A stretch of 64,000 nucleotides of DNA, from the NCBI RefSeq assembly GCF_017348915.1, contig NZ_CP071383.1, positions 1,798,001 through 1,862,000 of the forward strand, written 5' to 3'. Below are positions 28,085 through 39,300 of this stretch, in pieces. The DNA comes from Leclercia pneumoniae. Lineage in GTDB: Bacteria; Pseudomonadota; Gammaproteobacteria; Enterobacterales; Enterobacteriaceae. The first letter of the stretch is position 1; every line of letters begins with the position of its first letter. The notes beneath the pieces were generated by a model. The model was not told the origin of the DNA. It searched no databases and was given only the letters and a program-made list of their open reading frames with translations. Both the position numbers and the translations under genes were made by a program.

Positions 28085-28912
28085 TTATCGTTTCCAGAAG
28101 TCGTCAAATAGCGTGATAGGTGGGCGACGTTTATGCTCCGTCTTCACATACCAGCCTTCGATAATGCGCGCAGTTCCTTCGTCGAGAACCTTGCCTTCCA
28201 GATAATCATCAATATTCTCATAGGTTACACCCAGCGCGGCTTCGTCCGGCAGGGAAGGGCGATCGTCTTCCAGATCGGCGGTTGGGGCTTTTTTGTACAG
28301 ATGCTCCGGACAGCCCAGTGCGGCCAGCAGCTGTTTACCCTGGCGCTTGTTAAGGCGGAACAGCGGGTTGATGTCCGTGCCGCCATCACCGTATTTGGTG
28401 AAGAAACCGGTCAGCGCTTCGGCGGCGTGGTCGGTCCCAACGACGATCCCTTTGGTCATACCGGCAATGCTGTACTGTGCTTTCATTCGCTCGCGGGCCT
28501 TTTCGTTACCGCGAACAAAATCGCTTAGCTCAATACCGGCATCGCGCAGCGCTTTTTCACTGGCCAGCACCGATTCTTTAATATTGACGGTCAATACCCG
28601 ATCCGGCTGGATAAAGTTGAGTGCATCCTGGCAATCCTGTTCATCGAATTGCACGCCATACGGCAGGCGTACCGCGATAAACTGCAGCGTGGCGTCGCCG
28701 GTTTCATCACGCAATTCCGTGATGGCCTGCTGACTCAGTTTACCCGCCAGCGTGGAGTCCTGACCGCCGCTGATGCCCAGCACCAGCGTCTTAATGAAGG
28801 GGTAGGTTTTCAGATAGGTTTTCATAAAATCGACGCTACGGCGGATTTCATCCTCCGCGTTGATCGTCGGTTTGACCCCGAGCGCTTGAATAATCTCTTG
28901 TTGCAGAGCCAT
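28085..28912 (-). CDS. nadE: NadE, NH3-dependent NAD+ synthetase
   Basis: 275 residues, as in E. coli. It amidates deamido-NAD with ammonia and ATP, the last step of NAD synthesis. The PP-loop [11 protein letters not shown] lies near residue 46 and the family blocks [13 protein letters not shown] and [20 protein letters not shown] are present. No glutaminase domain, so it is the ammonia-dependent short form. Together with pncA it gives two NAD genes in the window. Divergent from osmE. Confidence 0.97.
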   Translation of the reverse strand: MALQQEIIQALGVKPTINAEDEIRRSVDFMKTYLKTYPFIKTLVLGISGGQDSTLAGKLSQQAITELRDETGDATLQFIAVRLPYGVQFDEQDCQDALNFIQPDRVLTVNIKESVLASEKALRDAGIELSDFVRGNEKARERMKAQYSIAGMTKGIVVGTDHAAEALTGFFTKYGDGGTDINPLFRLNKRQGKQLLAALGCPEHLYKKAPTADLEDDRPSLPDEAALGVTYENIDDYLEGKVLDEGTARIIEGWYVKTEHKRRPPITLFDDFWKR

Positions 28913-29143
28913 TTAGCCCCTCCGTTTCGTGAATTCGCTTAATGAATGATTCGTTAAAATTACCCCGTCAGGCGTAAAACGACAAGGATCCCTGTTATCA
29001 CTGTGGCAAAAGCACGCGATTTTGCTGCTAATCGCTGTTTTATTAGAATTTTCCTAAAAAGCCGCGCTGGGCTGTCCGGGGTTGAAAAAAGTAATTTTAT
29101 ATTCCAGGCTTATCTAACACGCTGATAAACAAGAGGACGGAAT

Positions 29144-29488
29144 ATGAACAAGAACATCGCAGGAATGTTGGGTGCAGCGGCGGTACTGACTATGCTGGCA
29201 GGCTGTACGGCGTATGACCGTACAACGGACCAGTTCACACAGCCTGTTGTTAAAGACGTTAAGAAAGGGATGAGCCGTGCGCAGGTTGCGCAGGTAGCCG
29301 GCAAACCTTCTTCAGAAGTTTCAATGATTCATGCACGCGGTACTTGCCAGACTTACATCCTGGGTCAACGTAATGGTAAAGCAGAAACTTACTTTGTTGC
29401 CCTGGACGATACCGGTCACGTGATCAATTCGGGCTACCAGACCTGTGCGGAATACGATACTGACCCGCAGGCTCCTAAAGCCCAGTAA
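29144..29488 (+). CDS. osmE: OsmE, osmotically inducible lipoprotein
   Basis: 114 residues (E. coli 112). Lipoprotein signal with lipobox LAGC and lipidated Cys21; the mature part has the SmpA/OmlA-like (BamE-fold) motif [18 protein letters not shown]. Asp is not at +2 (Thr22), so outer membrane sorting is expected. Function unclear; in E. coli it is induced by osmolarity and in stationary phase. Followed by a good terminator. Confidence 0.95.
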   Translation: MNKNIAGMLGAAAVLTMLAGCTAYDRTTDQFTQPVVKDVKKGMSRAQVAQVAGKPSSEVSMIHARGTCQTYILGQRNGKAETYFVALDDTGHVINSGYQTCAEYDTDPQAPKAQ

Positions 29489-29511
29489 GGCACTCTCCTT
29501 AGCTCTGATAC

Positions 29512-29537
29512 AAACCGGCCACTGCGCCGGTTTTTTT
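29512..29537 (+). terminator. osmE rho-independent terminator
   Basis: AAACCGGC ... GCCGGTTT stem followed by a T7 run. Confidence 0.88.
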
Positions 29538-29757
29538 ACATCCCGCCGACGCTTAATTCTCCACGCGAATTATTTGCCTGAAATGTGAAGGTAATCATTA
29601 CGCCAGGTCAATGAGAGACAATTATAAACCTCTTAGGATTATTACCGGCATAGCGGTTGCCGTATACTCATGCCATACCGAAACGTCATCGATACACCGA
29701 GGAAAGTGGAGGCTGGCGTTGTCACCCATCGGGTAGCCATATAAGAGGGAAGTTGGG
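29538..29757 (+). promoter_or_regulatory. chb operon promoter and leader
   Basis: About 220 bp. A -10-like TATACT at 29663-29668 (no good -35, fitting an activator-dependent promoter) gives a leader of about 80 nt that contains an ACCC/GGGT hairpin. AATTATTTGCCTGAAATGTG at 29569-29588 resembles a NagC operator half. E. coli chb is controlled by NagC, ChbR and CRP; these assignments here are inference. Confidence 0.5.
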
Positions 29758-30075
29758 ATGGAAAAGAAACACATCTATCTGTTTTGTTCTGCGGGCATGT
29801 CAACGTCACTGTTAGTGTCAAAAATGCGTGCGCAGGCGGAGAAGTACGAAGTACCGGTCATCATCGAAGCATTTCCGGAGACCCTGGCAGGCGAGAAGGG
29901 CGTTAACGCCGATGTCGTTCTGCTCGGCCCGCAAATTGCTTATATGCTGCCAGAAATCCAGCGTTTATTACCCAATAAGCCGGTAGAAGTGATCGACTCT
30001 GCGCTGTACGGCAAAGTTGATGGTTTAGGTGTACTTAAAGCTGCCGTTGCAGCGATTAAAAAAGCTGCAAATTAA
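29758..30075 (+). CDS. chbB: ChbB, chitobiose PTS EIIB
   Basis: 105 residues (E. coli 106). Cytosolic EIIB of the lactose/cellobiose PTS family. The phosphorylated Cys10 is in [14 protein letters not shown]. It receives phosphate from ChbA and passes it to N,N'-diacetylchitobiose as ChbC imports it. First gene of chbBCARFG; the gap to chbC carries the ChiX pairing site. Confidence 0.97.
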   Translation: MEKKHIYLFCSAGMSTSLLVSKMRAQAEKYEVPVIIEAFPETLAGEKGVNADVVLLGPQIAYMLPEIQRLLPNKPVEVIDSALYGKVDGLGVLKAAVAAIKKAAN

Positions 30076-30089
30076 AATTTTATTTTTTT

Positions 30090-30101
30090 CCCGTCAAAGA
30101 G
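30090..30101 (+). promoter_or_regulatory. ChiX sRNA pairing (decoy) site in the chbB-chbC gap
   Basis: CCCGTCAAAGAG is the exact complement of the CUCUUUGACGGG segment that I recall from E. coli ChiX (MicM), and the next bases also largely match. In E. coli this intercistronic site titrates ChiX when the operon is induced, relieving repression of the chitoporin gene. The sRNA gene itself is not in the window. Confidence 0.8.
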
Positions 30102-30120
30102 CAATTTCACACTCACTTAC

Positions 30121-30139
30121 GCCGCAATTTTATTGCGGC
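30121..30139 (+). other. Intercistronic hairpin before chbC
   Basis: Perfect GCCGCAAT-TTT-ATTGCGGC stem-loop, 18 bp before the chbC ATG. It lies between the ChiX site and the chbC ribosome binding site and may shield an mRNA end or tune chbC translation; no T-run, so not a terminator. Confidence 0.65.
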
Positions 30140-30157
30140 ATTTAAGGGTATTTTTCT

Positions 30158-31516
30158 ATGAGTAGAGTCATTGGTGCACTTGAAAAGGTACTCCTTCCTT
30201 TTGCAGTTAAAATAGGAAAGCAACCCCATGTCAACGCCATCAAAAACGGTTTTATTAAATTAATGCCGTTAACGCTGGCCGGTGCCATGTTCGTTTTAAT
30301 TAATAACGTTTTTCTAAGTTTTGGCGATGGCTCATTTTTCTACTCATTAGGTGTTCGGTTAGACCCCTCAACCATTGAAACGTTAAATGGTTTCAAAGCC
30401 ATCGGCGGCAATGTATATAACGGTACGCTGGGTATTATGTCGCTGATGGCCCCTTTTTTTATTGGGATGGCGCTGGCTGAAGAGCGTAAAGTGGACTCGC
30501 TGGCGGCGGGGCTGTTATCTGTTGCTGCCTTTATGACCGTCACGCCCTATAGCGTTGGCGAAGCCTATGCGGTAGGCGCGAACTGGCTGGGTGGCGCCAA
30601 TATTATCTCCGGTATCGTCATCGGGCTGGTAGTTGCGGAACTCTTTACCTTTATTATTCGTCGTAACTGGGTCATTAGATTACCCGATAGCGTGCCGGCA
30701 TCGGTGTCACGCTCCTTCTCAGCGCTGATCCCGGGCTTCATCATTCTTTCTATAATGGGCACCCTTGCCTGGGCGTTGTCGCACTGGGGGACGAACTTCC
30801 ACCAGATCATCATGGATACCATCTCCACGCCGCTGGCATCGATGGGCGGTGTAGTCGGCTGGGCTTACGTTATTTTCACCTCGTTGCTGTGGTTCTTTGG
30901 CGTGCATGGCTCGCTGGCGCTGGCGGCTCTCGACAGCGGCATCATGACCCCGTGGGCGCTGGAGAACGTGGCGCTGTATCAGCAGTATGGCTCCGTGGAT
31001 GCGGCACTGGCAGCCGGGAAAACCTTCCATGTATGGGCGAAACCGATGCTCGACTCCTACATCTTCCTGGGGGGCACCGGTGCTACGCTTGGCCTGATCA
31101 TTGCGGTCTTTATCACTTCACGCCGCGCTGACCATCGTCAGGTGGCGAAACTGGCGCTGCCATCCGGGATCTTCCAGATTAACGAGCCGATTCTGTTTGG
31201 TCTGCCGATCATTATGAACCCGGTGATGTTTATTCCCTTTATTTTGGTTCAGCCGCTGCTAGCGGCCATCACCCTGACCGCCTACTACTTAGGCACTATC
31301 CCCCCGGTGACCAATATCGCGCCGTGGACGATGCCCGCTGGTCTGGGTGCGTTCTTCAACACCAACGGCAGCGTAGCGGCCTTCCTGTTGGCGATGTTTA
31401 ACCTTGGGGTGGCAACCCTGCTTTATATGCCGTTCGTGGCCATTGCCAACAAAGCGCAGACCACCATTGATGAAGAAGAGAGCGAAGAAGAGATCGCCCT
31501 CGCACTGAAATTCTGA
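30158..31516 (+). CDS. chbC: ChbC, chitobiose PTS EIIC permease
   Basis: 452 residues, as in E. coli. Polytopic inner membrane EIIC of the cellobiose/chitobiose family with about ten hydrophobic segments. It has [13 protein letters not shown] and the active-site-like [17 protein letters not shown] motif of the EIIC-Lac/Cel family. It translocates and phosphorylates chitobiose together with ChbB and ChbA. Confidence 0.97.
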   Translation: MSRVIGALEKVLLPFAVKIGKQPHVNAIKNGFIKLMPLTLAGAMFVLINNVFLSFGDGSFFYSLGVRLDPSTIETLNGFKAIGGNVYNGTLGIMSLMAPFFIGMALAEERKVDSLAAGLLSVAAFMTVTPYSVGEAYAVGANWLGGANIISGIVIGLVVAELFTFIIRRNWVIRLPDSVPASVSRSFSALIPGFIILSIMGTLAWALSHWGTNFHQIIMDTISTPLASMGGVVGWAYVIFTSLLWFFGVHGSLALAALDSGIMTPWALENVALYQQYGSVDAALAAGKTFHVWAKPMLDSYIFLGGTGATLGLIIAVFITSRRADHRQVAKLALPSGIFQINEPILFGLPIIMNPVMFIPFILVQPLLAAITLTAYYLGTIPPVTNIAPWTMPAGLGAFFNTNGSVAAFLLAMFNLGVATLLYMPFVAIANKAQTTIDEEESEEEIALALKF

Positions 31517-31560
31517 TGTCGACTGGCGCGGGGTAACTCGCGCCTGTAAAGGAGAAGAGC

Positions 31561-31908
31561 ATGTTTGATTTGGATAACGTCGTGGCAGAAGAGGCCGTTG
31601 AAAACGATCTGGAAGAGGTGGTGATGAGCCTCATTATCAACTCAGGGCAAGCGCGCAGCCTGGCGTATGCCGCGCTGAAGCAGGCTAAGCAGGGCGATTT
31701 TGCCGCTGCGCGTGCGATGATGGACCAGTCCCGCCTGGCGCTGAATGAAGCGCATCTGGTACAAACTAAACTGATTGAAGGCGATCAGGGTGAAGGTAAA
31801 ATGAAAGTGAGCCTGGTGCTGGTACATGCCCAGGATCATCTGATGACCTCAATGCTTGCCCGCGAGCTGGTCACCGAACTCATCGATCTTCACGAAAAAA
31901 TTCAGTAA
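31561..31908 (+). CDS. chbA: ChbA, chitobiose PTS EIIA
   Basis: 115 residues (E. coli 116). Three-helix EIIA-Lac family protein; the phosphorylated histidine is in [12 protein letters not shown]. It takes phosphate from HPr and passes it to Cys10 of ChbB. Preceded by AAAGGAGAAG. chbR follows almost without a gap. Confidence 0.97.
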   Translation: MFDLDNVVAEEAVENDLEEVVMSLIINSGQARSLAYAALKQAKQGDFAAARAMMDQSRLALNEAHLVQTKLIEGDQGEGKMKVSLVLVHAQDHLMTSMLARELVTELIDLHEKIQ

Positions 31909-31934
31909 GTATGGACAGGCAGGAGGTCAGCGCG

Positions 31935-32753
31935 ATGGAGATCAAAACCGCACGTGAGCAGCAACTGTTCAATGGCAAAAATTTTCACGTGTTCATCTAC
32001 AACAAGGTTGAGAGCATCAGTGGTTTGCATCAGCATGACTACTATGAATTCACCATTGTGCTGACCGGCCGTTACTATCAGGAGATCAACGGCAAGCGGG
32101 TACTACTGGAGCGCGGTGATTTTGTTTTTATTCCGATGGGCTCACATCACCAGAGCTTCTACGATTTTGGCGCCACGCGTATTCTCAACGTGGGGATCAG
32201 CAAGCGCTTTTTCGAAACGCATTATCTGCCGCTTCTGCCGTTCTGCTTTGTCGCCTCGCAGATTTATCACATCAAAGCAGAGTTCCTGACCTGGATCGAA
32301 ACGGTGATTGCATCGCTAAATTTTCGCGACAGTGAATTTGATGAGTTTATCGAAACCGTCACCTTTTACGTCATCAACCGCCTGCGCCACCATCGCGAAG
32401 AGCAGCAGGTGGCGGATGATATTCCCCAGTGGCTGCGCACCACAGTTGAGGTGATGCACGATAAACTCAAGTTTGGCGAAAACGCGCTGGAAAATATGGT
32501 GCAACTCTCCGGTAAATCACAAGAATATCTCACCCGTGCGACTCAGCGCTATTATCGTAAGACGCCGGTGCAGATTATTAATGAAATTCGCATTAATTTC
32601 GCCAAGAAGCAGCTGGAAATAACCAACTACTCAGTGACGGATATTGCTTATGAGTCGGGTTATAGCAGTCCCAGTCTGTTTATAAAAACGTTTAAAAAAT
32701 TCACCTCATTTACACCTAATAGCTATCGCAAAAACCTGACGGTAATCAATTAA
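31935..32753 (+). CDS. chbR: ChbR, AraC-family regulator of the chb operon
   Basis: 272 residues from the ATG at 31935, which has a perfect AGGAGG 8 nt upstream (31921-31926). An in-frame ATG at 31911, 2 bp after the chbA stop, would give 280 residues, the E. coli annotated length, but lacks a Shine-Dalgarno. The N-terminal cupin-like domain ([12 protein letters not shown]) senses inducer; the C-terminal double helix-turn-helix includes [22 protein letters not shown]. Dual regulator: represses chb with NagC, activates it with CRP when chitobiose-6-P is present. Confidence 0.94.
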   Translation: MEIKTAREQQLFNGKNFHVFIYNKVESISGLHQHDYYEFTIVLTGRYYQEINGKRVLLERGDFVFIPMGSHHQSFYDFGATRILNVGISKRFFETHYLPLLPFCFVASQIYHIKAEFLTWIETVIASLNFRDSEFDEFIETVTFYVINRLRHHREEQQVADDIPQWLRTTVEVMHDKLKFGENALENMVQLSGKSQEYLTRATQRYYRKTPVQIINEIRINFAKKQLEITNYSVTDIAYESGYSSPSLFIKTFKKFTSFTPNSYRKNLTVIN

Positions 32754-32857
32754 ACGCCGGCGGATCTGACGCCGGGAATATCGATTTCAAAAACTTGCCC
32801 ATAACTGGTGGGAAGGGAGCGCTATACTTAACGGGCGGCTCTCCCAGGGAGAATAAT

Positions 32858-34213
32858 ATGCAGAAGAAATTAAAAGTAGTTACGATCGGCGGCGGCAGCA
32901 GTTATACCCCGGAATTACTTGAAGGCTTTATTAAGCGTTACCACGAACTGCCGGTCAGTGAATTATGGCTAGTCGATGTGGAAGAGGGGCAGGAGAAGCT
33001 GAATATTATTTTCGACCTCTGCCAGCGGATGGTGAAAAAAGCTGGCGTACCTATGACGGTGCATAAAACACTGGATCGCCGTGAGGCACTGAAAGACGCC
33101 GATTTCGTCACCACCCAACTACGCGTAGGCCAGCTCAAAGCGCGTGAGCTGGACGAGCGTCTGCCGCTGAGTTACGGCTACCTCGGACAAGAGACCAACG
33201 GTGCGGGCGGTCTGTTCAAGGGGCTGCGCACTATTCCGGTGGTCTTCGACATCATCAAAGATGTGCAGGCGATCTGCCCGAACGCGTGGGTGATTAACTT
33301 TACCAATCCGGCCGGCATGGTCACCGAGGCGGTCTATCGTCATACCGATTTCAAACGCTTTATTGGTGTCTGTAATATTCCCATCGGTATGAAGATGTTT
33401 ATACGCGACGTGCTGGCGCTTGAGGAGAGCGATGCGCTCTCTATCGACCTCTTTGGTCTGAACCATATGGTCTTTATCCGCGATGTGCTGGTAAACGGGC
33501 AGTCGCGCTTTGCCGAGCTGCTGGACGGCGTAGCCAGCGGCAATCTTAAGGCTGGCTCGGTGAAAAATATCTTCGACCTGCCGTTCAGCGAAGGGCTGAT
33601 TCGCTCCCTGAATCTGCTGCCTTGCTCGTATCTGCTCTACTACTTCAAGCAGAAAGAGATGCTGGCCATCGAAATGGGCGAGTACTACAAAGGCGGCGCA
33701 CGTGCGCAGGTGGTGCAGAAGGTCGAAAAACAGCTGTTCGATCTGTATAAAGATCCGCAACTGAACATTAAGCCGAAAGAGCTGGAGCAGCGCGGTGGCG
33801 CCTATTACTCCGACGCGGCCTGCGAAGTGATCAACGCTATCTATAACGATAAGCAGGCCGAACATTACGTGAACATTCCGCATCATGGTCACGTTGAAAA
33901 TATTCCGGCTGACTGGGCGGTAGAAATGACCTGCATCCTGGGGCGTGACGGCGCAAAACCGCACCCACGTATCACCCGCTTCGACGATAAAGTGATGGGG
34001 CTTATTCACACCATCAAGGGCTTTGAGGTGGCGGCAAGCCAGGCGGCGCTGAGTGGCGAGTTTAACGATGTGCTACTGGCGATGAACCTCAGCCCGCTGG
34101 TGCACTCGGATCGCGATGCTGAAAAACTGGCACGTGATATGATTCTGGCCCATGAAAAATGGCTGCCAAATTTTGCAGCAACCATCGATAAGCTCAAGAG
34201 CGAACAGCATTAA
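32858..34213 (+). CDS. chbF: ChbF, 6-phospho-chitobiase (GH4)
   Basis: 451 residues (E. coli 450). A family GH4 hydrolase needing NAD+ and a divalent metal. The N-terminal Rossmann motif is [13 protein letters not shown]; metal/catalytic motifs are INFTNPAG and GVCNIPIG (Cys ligand), with LFGLNH downstream. It cleaves mono-deacetylated chitobiose 6-phosphate. The start at 32858 follows AGGGAGAATA; the frame extends 21 codons upstream without family resemblance. The 104-bp gap after chbR includes a perfect CCGGCG/CGCCGG hairpin (32757-32775). Confidence 0.96.
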   Translation: MQKKLKVVTIGGGSSYTPELLEGFIKRYHELPVSELWLVDVEEGQEKLNIIFDLCQRMVKKAGVPMTVHKTLDRREALKDADFVTTQLRVGQLKARELDERLPLSYGYLGQETNGAGGLFKGLRTIPVVFDIIKDVQAICPNAWVINFTNPAGMVTEAVYRHTDFKRFIGVCNIPIGMKMFIRDVLALEESDALSIDLFGLNHMVFIRDVLVNGQSRFAELLDGVASGNLKAGSVKNIFDLPFSEGLIRSLNLLPCSYLLYYFKQKEMLAIEMGEYYKGGARAQVVQKVEKQLFDLYKDPQLNIKPKELEQRGGAYYSDAACEVINAIYNDKQAEHYVNIPHHGHVENIPADWAVEMTCILGRDGAKPHPRITRFDDKVMGLIHTIKGFEVAASQAALSGEFNDVLLAMNLSPLVHSDRDAEKLARDMILAHEKWLPNFAATIDKLKSEQH

Positions 34214-34224
34214 GAGGGCGTGCA

Positions 34225-34983
34225 ATGGAAAATCTGCTGATCGTCAACGCCGATGATTTTGGTCTGTCGAAAGGGCAGAACTACGGCATCGTGGAAGCCT
34301 GCCGGCATGGCGTGGTGACCTCTACCACCGCCATGATGAATGCTGAGGCAATTGAACACGCCGTTGCCCTGAGCCGTGACCTGCCTGCTTTGGGCGTCGG
34401 GATGCACTTCGTCCTGACGTTAGGCAGGCCCCTGACCGCAATGCCTGGCCTGGCGCGCGAAGGGGAGCTTGGAAAATGGATCTGGGAAATGGCTGAGCAG
34501 GGCGGCCTGCCGCTTGAGGAGATTGCCAAAGAGCTGGAGTGTCAGTTCAACCGCTTTGTCGATCTCTTCGGTCGTGCGCCGACGCATATCGACAGCCACC
34601 ACCATGTGCACATGATCCCGGCGATTTTCCCGCTGGTGGCTGAATTTGCCCGCCGTAAAGGGGTGGCGATGCGGGTGGATCGTCAGGAGGCCGCCTTTAA
34701 AGCAGCGGTGCCAGCGTTGCCGCCAACTACCGATGGCTTCAGCAGCGCGTTCTATGGCGATGCCATCGACGAGGCGCTGTTCTTGCAAACGCTTGATGAT
34801 TCGGCGCAGCAGGGGGAGCGAAGTCTGGAGGTGATGGCGCATCCGGCCCTAATCGACAATACTCTGCGTAAAAGCGCCTATTGCTGGCCGCGACTGGATG
34901 AGCTGGAGGTATTGACCTCGGCGTCACTGAAAACTGCGATTGCCGAGCGCGGATATCGAATGGGAACCTTTAACGACCTGTAA
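34225..34983 (+). CDS. chbG: ChbG, chitooligosaccharide deacetylase (YdjC family)
   Basis: 252 residues (E. coli 249). YdjC-family metal-dependent deacetylase that removes one acetyl group from chitobiose 6-phosphate, producing the ChbR inducer and the ChbF substrate. Metal-binding motifs: [10 protein letters not shown] at residues 8-17, and DSHHHVHM in the middle. Last gene of chbBCARFG, ending at a bidirectional terminator shared with katE. Confidence 0.96.
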   Translation: MENLLIVNADDFGLSKGQNYGIVEACRHGVVTSTTAMMNAEAIEHAVALSRDLPALGVGMHFVLTLGRPLTAMPGLAREGELGKWIWEMAEQGGLPLEEIAKELECQFNRFVDLFGRAPTHIDSHHHVHMIPAIFPLVAEFARRKGVAMRVDRQEAAFKAAVPALPPTTDGFSSAFYGDAIDEALFLQTLDDSAQQGERSLEVMAHPALIDNTLRKSAYCWPRLDELEVLTSASLKTAIAERGYRMGTFNDL

Positions 34984-34990
34984 AAAACAA

Positions 34991-35022
34991 AGCCGGGTGG
35001 CATTACCACCCGGCTCTTTTTT
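34991..35022. terminator. Bidirectional terminator between chbG and katE
   Basis: AGCCGGGTGG-CATTA-CCACCCGGCT, a perfect 10-bp stem, followed by CTTTTTT on the plus strand; AAAAAACAA on the left supplies a T tract for katE. Confidence 0.92.
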
Positions 35023-37279
35023 ATGCCGGAATAGCGGCTATCTTGTTGCTACGTGACCAGACACGGTGCGCGGCCAGCAGATTCAAAAGCTGATCGGTGA
35101 AGGCGCTATCTGCGCTGTCACCTTCTACAATGCCCTCTTCACCCTGATCCGCAACCTTAAGCAGCGCTTTAAACTGTCGCGCATCGCCCGCCAGCGCGAT
35201 AGGTTTAAGATGCTTATAGGCCTCCAGCAGGTAATATTGCGCATCGCCATTATTCAACAGGCTTTGAATATCACCACATGGCACCACCACGGCATCTACC
35301 GTCAAGGAAGGCGCACCCGCAAAGGTCGCGGCTATCGGCAGGGTAGAACCGTCGTCAGCCGTTACTTCACCCATGCGGGCGTAGAGCAGCTTTGCGTGAA
35401 CCCCCCGGGACTTGAGGGCCTGTAACACCGCCAGTAGATCCGACGAACGGGTTTTATCATTCAGCAGTACGCCAACCACACGACCTTTAATATCGCCGCC
35501 CGGCACCGCATAAAGGCTGAGGCTGGGATCCTTTTTCAGGTTGTTGACGTCCTTCGGCGGCGCAATGTTGCGCTGTGCTTCAGTGAGGGTAATCCCCAGA
35601 TTTTCAGCGACCCCCTGGGCAAGCGTGATATCAATGTGGGCCAGTTGATCCACGACCCGCTCCCGGATATAGGCCCGAACCACCTTGCTCAGCTCGAAAC
35701 TGAAGGCACCAATAATATGCTGCTGCTCCACCGGCGTTTGACTCTGCCAGAAGAGGCGAGGGTGGGCATAATATTCGCCAAAGGAGGGGCTACGCTCACG
35801 TACTTTATGACCCTCAACGCGTTCCTGATACGACTCAAAGCCGCCGCGTTTTGGGCCTGGAGGGGTTTCGCGCGGCCAGTTATCGTTGATCGAGTTCGGT
35901 TCATAGTTGGCCGGGTTGGTATCGATATCCTGACGGTGCATGCCATCGCGCTGGAAGTTGTGGTACGGGCAGGTCGGGCGATTAATCGGGATCTCGTGGA
36001 AGTTAGGTCCGCCCAGGCGGCTGATCTGCGTATCGGTATAGGAGAACAGACGCCCCTGCAACAGCGGATCGTTAGTGAAGTCCAGCCCCGGTACGATGTG
36101 GCCAGGATGGAAAGCAGCCTGTTCGTTTTCGGCGAAGAAGTTATCCGGGTTACGGTTAAGGACCATTTTGCCGACGCGTTGCACCGGCACCAGCTCTTCA
36201 GGAATCAGCTTGGTAGGATCCAGCAGGTCAAAATCATATTTGAATTCATCTTCTTCCGGGATGAGCTGGAAGCCCAGTTCATACTCCGGATAATCGCCCG
36301 CTTCGATGGCTTCCCACAATTCACGGCGATGGAAATCCGGATCGCGCCCCGTCAGTTTTTGCGCCTCATCCCAGACCAGAGAGGCTTTACCCGCTACGGG
36401 CTTCCAGTGGAAGCGAACAAACGTGGCTTTACCTTCGGCGTTAATCAGCCGGAAGGTGTGGATGCCAAAACCTTCCATGGTGCGATAGCTACGCGGGATA
36501 CCGCGATCGGACATCGCCCACATCACGTTGTGCAGGGTTTCCGGCTGCAGAGAAACATAATCCCAGAAGGTGTCATGGGCGCTCTGCCCCTGGGGAATGG
36601 CCCAGTGTGGCTCGGGTTTAACGGCATGGACGAAGTCGGGAAACTTGTGCGCGTCCTGAATAAAGAAGATCGGCGTGTTGTTGCCCACCAGGTCAAAGAT
36701 ACCTTCGTCGGTATAAAATTTGGTGGCGAACCCGCGGATATCACGCACCGTATCGGCGGAGCCTGCACCGCCCTGTACCGTTGAAAATCGTACGAATACC
36801 GGGGTGATCTTATCGGGGTCGGAGAGAAAATCCGCTTTGGTCAGGTCGCTCAGGCTCTTATAGGGCTGGAAATAACCGTGTGCTGCCGAGCCGCGCGCAT
36901 GCACGATACGCTCCGGAATGCGCTCGTGGTCGAAATGGGTGATCTTCTCGCGCAGGATAAAATCTTCCAGCAGCGTGGGGCCGCGGCTACCGGCGCGCAG
37001 GGAGTTTTGATCGTCGGCGATACGTACGCCCTGATTGGTCGTTAGCGGAAAGTTCTCGCCATTTTTACGCTGGCACTCCAGCGCGTTGAGCTTTTCGTTA
37101 CCCGTGTGCGGTGCCTTCAGGCTACCTGGCGCAGTGGGCTGTTCTCCTGGTGCAGTTGGGTCAGCCGTGGGCCGGTGAGAGCCGTCCTCCGGCGCCAGCG
37201 AGTCCAGTCCGGGTTTTGCTTCGTTTTCGTTGTGAACTGGAGATTGATGGGGTTTATGGGGATTATCATTCTGCGACAT
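35021..37279 (-). CDS. katE: KatE, monofunctional catalase HPII
   Basis: 752 residues (E. coli 753). Large-subunit catalase with a C-terminal flavodoxin/DJ-1-like domain. The distal haem histidine is His127 in [14 protein letters not shown]; the proximal tyrosine is in LFSYTDTQ, and FVRFSTV and the distal asparagine region GNNTPIFF are present. The N-terminal extension (about 80 residues, Pro/His-rich) is typical of HPII. A sigma-S-like -10 is 61 bp upstream of the start, matching its role in stationary-phase peroxide defence. Confidence 0.97.
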   Translation of the reverse strand: MSQNDNPHKPHQSPVHNENEAKPGLDSLAPEDGSHRPTADPTAPGEQPTAPGSLKAPHTGNEKLNALECQRKNGENFPLTTNQGVRIADDQNSLRAGSRGPTLLEDFILREKITHFDHERIPERIVHARGSAAHGYFQPYKSLSDLTKADFLSDPDKITPVFVRFSTVQGGAGSADTVRDIRGFATKFYTDEGIFDLVGNNTPIFFIQDAHKFPDFVHAVKPEPHWAIPQGQSAHDTFWDYVSLQPETLHNVMWAMSDRGIPRSYRTMEGFGIHTFRLINAEGKATFVRFHWKPVAGKASLVWDEAQKLTGRDPDFHRRELWEAIEAGDYPEYELGFQLIPEEDEFKYDFDLLDPTKLIPEELVPVQRVGKMVLNRNPDNFFAENEQAAFHPGHIVPGLDFTNDPLLQGRLFSYTDTQISRLGGPNFHEIPINRPTCPYHNFQRDGMHRQDIDTNPANYEPNSINDNWPRETPPGPKRGGFESYQERVEGHKVRERSPSFGEYYAHPRLFWQSQTPVEQQHIIGAFSFELSKVVRAYIRERVVDQLAHIDITLAQGVAENLGITLTEAQRNIAPPKDVNNLKKDPSLSLYAVPGGDIKGRVVGVLLNDKTRSSDLLAVLQALKSRGVHAKLLYARMGEVTADDGSTLPIAATFAGAPSLTVDAVVVPCGDIQSLLNNGDAQYYLLEAYKHLKPIALAGDARQFKALLKVADQGEEGIVEGDSADSAFTDQLLNLLAAHRVWSRSNKIAAIPA

Positions 37280-37339
37280 TACTCTCGTCTCCTGTTTTCA
37301 TTGCTGAAAAGCCTTTTTTATTGGCATCAAAACCTATTA

Positions 37340-37346
37340 ACTATAG
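37340..37346 (-). promoter_or_regulatory. katE sigma-S-type -10 element
   Basis: CTATAGT on the minus strand, close to the sigma-S preferred CTATACT, placing the transcript start near 37333 and a leader of about 54 nt. No conserved -35, as is usual for sigma-S promoters. Confidence 0.5.
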
Positions 37347-37493
37347 AACAAGAGGCGTAATAATCCCGGTTAGGGCGTCATATCTTGCTGTTCAAGGGTG
37401 AGTAAAAGGCACGCAAGGCACGACGCAGGAGGGGCAATCAGCTATGATAGGATTTTACTGATTCTTGAATTTGCTTTAGTGAACCAGTCGCTT

Positions 37494-37733
37494 ATGAAAC
37501 CACTTCGCCAACAAAACCGTCCTGTCATTAGCTACGTACCCCGCGTGGAACCCGCCCCGCCTGACCATGCCACTAAAATGGAGGGGTTTCGTGATGTCTG
37601 GCTATTGCGCGGCAAATATGTGGCGTTTGTGCTGATGGGGGAACATTTTCGTTGTTCCCCACCGTTTACCGTGCCAGAGTCGGCCCAGCGCTGGGCGACA
37701 CAGGTACGTCAGGAAAACGAGTTAAAAGAGTAG
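37494..37733 (+). CDS. cedA: CedA, cell division activator
   Basis: 79 residues, similar to E. coli CedA (80 in the short annotation). The start at 37494 (MKPLRQQNRPVISYVPR) was chosen by family length; the frame is open to 37398 but the extra residues are not conserved, and no strong Shine-Dalgarno marks either start. Small DNA-binding double-stranded-RNA-binding-like fold; in E. coli it restores division in over-replicating dnaAcos cells and binds RNA polymerase. Divergent from katE, followed by a terminator. Confidence 0.92.
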   Translation: MKPLRQQNRPVISYVPRVEPAPPDHATKMEGFRDVWLLRGKYVAFVLMGEHFRCSPPFTVPESAQRWATQVRQENELKE

Positions 37734-37740
37734 CCATAAA

Positions 37741-37766
37741 AAAACCGCCCGAAGGCGGTTTTTTTT
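37741..37766. terminator. Bidirectional terminator between cedA and tcyP
   Basis: AAAACCGCC-CGAA-GGCGGTTTT with T-run to 37766; the A-run at the left arm serves the convergent tcyP. Confidence 0.93.
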
Positions 37767-37779
37767 ATGCTGTTAGCGA

Positions 37780-39171
37780 TTAACGGTGCGCCAGTTCGGC
37801 GTTGTCGTCGCTCTCCAGAATCTCTTTATCGGTCTGTTTCAGCCACTGACTGGTCAGTGTACCGGCAGTCATAGAACCACTCACGTTCAGGGCGGTACGG
37901 CCCATGTCGATCAGGGGCTCTACAGAGATGAGCAGGGCAACCAGCGTGACCGGCAGACCCAGTGCAGGCAGAACAATCAGTGCGGCGAAGGTCGCACCGC
38001 CACCCACGCCGGCTACGCCTGCGGAGCTGATGGTGACGATACCTACCAGCGTTGCAATCCAGACGGGATCCAGCGGGTTAATCCCGACGGTTGGAGCCAC
38101 CATCACTGCCAGCATCGCCGGATAAAGGCCCGCACAGCCATTCTGACCAATGGTGGCACCAAAGGAGGCAGAGAAGCTGGCGATAGATTCCGGTACGCCC
38201 AGACGACGGGTCTGCGCTTCAACGTTCAGCGGAATAGAGGCTGCGCTGGAGCGGCTGGTGAACGCGAAGGTCAGAACCGGCCAGACTTTGCGGAAATATT
38301 TCAGCGGGCTCACGCCGTTCACGCCCAGCAGGATCCCGTGAACCACAAACATAATGCCCAGGCCCAGATACGAGGCGACAACGAAGCTACCCAGCTTAAT
38401 GATGTCAGCCATATTAGAACCGGCAACCACTTTGGTCATCAGTGCCAGGACGCCGTATGGCGTCAACTGCATCACCAGACGGACCAGCTTCATTACCCAG
38501 CTCTGCAGGGTATCGATAGCGGTGATAACACGCTGACCTTTCGGCGCATCTTCTTTCAACAGCTTGAGGGCGGCCACGCCCAGGAACGCCGCGAAGATCA
38601 CCACGCTGATGATCGACGTCGGGCTCGCACCCGTCAGATCGGCAAACGGATTTTTAGGCACGAAAGAGAGCAGCATTTGCGGCACGGTCAGGTCGGCCAC
38701 TTTGCCCGCGTAGTTTGTTTCGATCGCCGTCAGACGTGCGGTTTCGGCCGTACCCTGTACCAGACCTTCGGCAGTCAGGCCGAAGAGGTTGGTGACCAGC
38801 ACACCCACGAGCGCGGCAATCAGCGTGGTAAACAGCAGCGTACCGATGGTCAGGAAGCTGATTTTACCCAACTGAGAGGCGTTATGCAGACGCGCAACCG
38901 CGCTCAGAATAGAGGCAAAGACCAGCGGCATTACGATCATTTGCAGCAGTTGAACGTAGCCGTTACCGACAATGTTAAACCACTGGATGGAGTCTTTCAG
39001 TACCGGGTTGGCGGCACCGTAAATAGCCTGCAACGCCAGGCCAAATACCACACCCATTACCAGACCTACCAGCACCTTTTTGGCCAGGCTCCACTGACGA
39101 TGACGCGTTTGCGCCAGCAGCAATAGCAAGACTACGAACACCACGATGTTCGCGATTAATGGAAAGTTCAT
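37780..39171 (-). CDS. tcyP: TcyP, L-cystine symporter
   Basis: 463 residues, as in E. coli TcyP (YdjN). Dicarboxylate/amino acid:cation symporter family, about eight transmembrane segments and two hairpins; the serine-rich hairpin is [13 protein letters not shown] and the substrate/cation region is [16 protein letters not shown]. High-affinity cystine uptake controlled by CysB in E. coli. A long open frame on the opposite strand (37786-39126) is a Gln/His/Arg-rich shadow, not a gene. Confidence 0.96.
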   Translation of the reverse strand: MNFPLIANIVVFVVLLLLLAQTRHRQWSLAKKVLVGLVMGVVFGLALQAIYGAANPVLKDSIQWFNIVGNGYVQLLQMIVMPLVFASILSAVARLHNASQLGKISFLTIGTLLFTTLIAALVGVLVTNLFGLTAEGLVQGTAETARLTAIETNYAGKVADLTVPQMLLSFVPKNPFADLTGASPTSIISVVIFAAFLGVAALKLLKEDAPKGQRVITAIDTLQSWVMKLVRLVMQLTPYGVLALMTKVVAGSNMADIIKLGSFVVASYLGLGIMFVVHGILLGVNGVSPLKYFRKVWPVLTFAFTSRSSAASIPLNVEAQTRRLGVPESIASFSASFGATIGQNGCAGLYPAMLAVMVAPTVGINPLDPVWIATLVGIVTISSAGVAGVGGGATFAALIVLPALGLPVTLVALLISVEPLIDMGRTALNVSGSMTAGTLTSQWLKQTDKEILESDDNAELAHR

Positions 39172-39300
39172 CCCCGTTCTCCTGATTTATTATCAGATCG
39201 GACGTCAGCCCGATCCTGTTGGCGCAAGGGTAGCAGATGTGAACCAGGTCTCTTATATCCAAATGGAATGGATTATGCCAAACCGACCAATAACGTTGGT

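Noticed and set aside
35636..36784. Open frame of 382 codons antisense to katE
   Set aside because: Mirror of codon bias in katE; no recognisable motif or start signal.
37786..39126. Long open frame (446 codons) antisense to tcyP
   Set aside because: Composition is extreme in Gln, His, Arg and Thr, typical of a shadow of a membrane-protein gene; no ribosome site, no domain, and tcyP on the other strand is certain.
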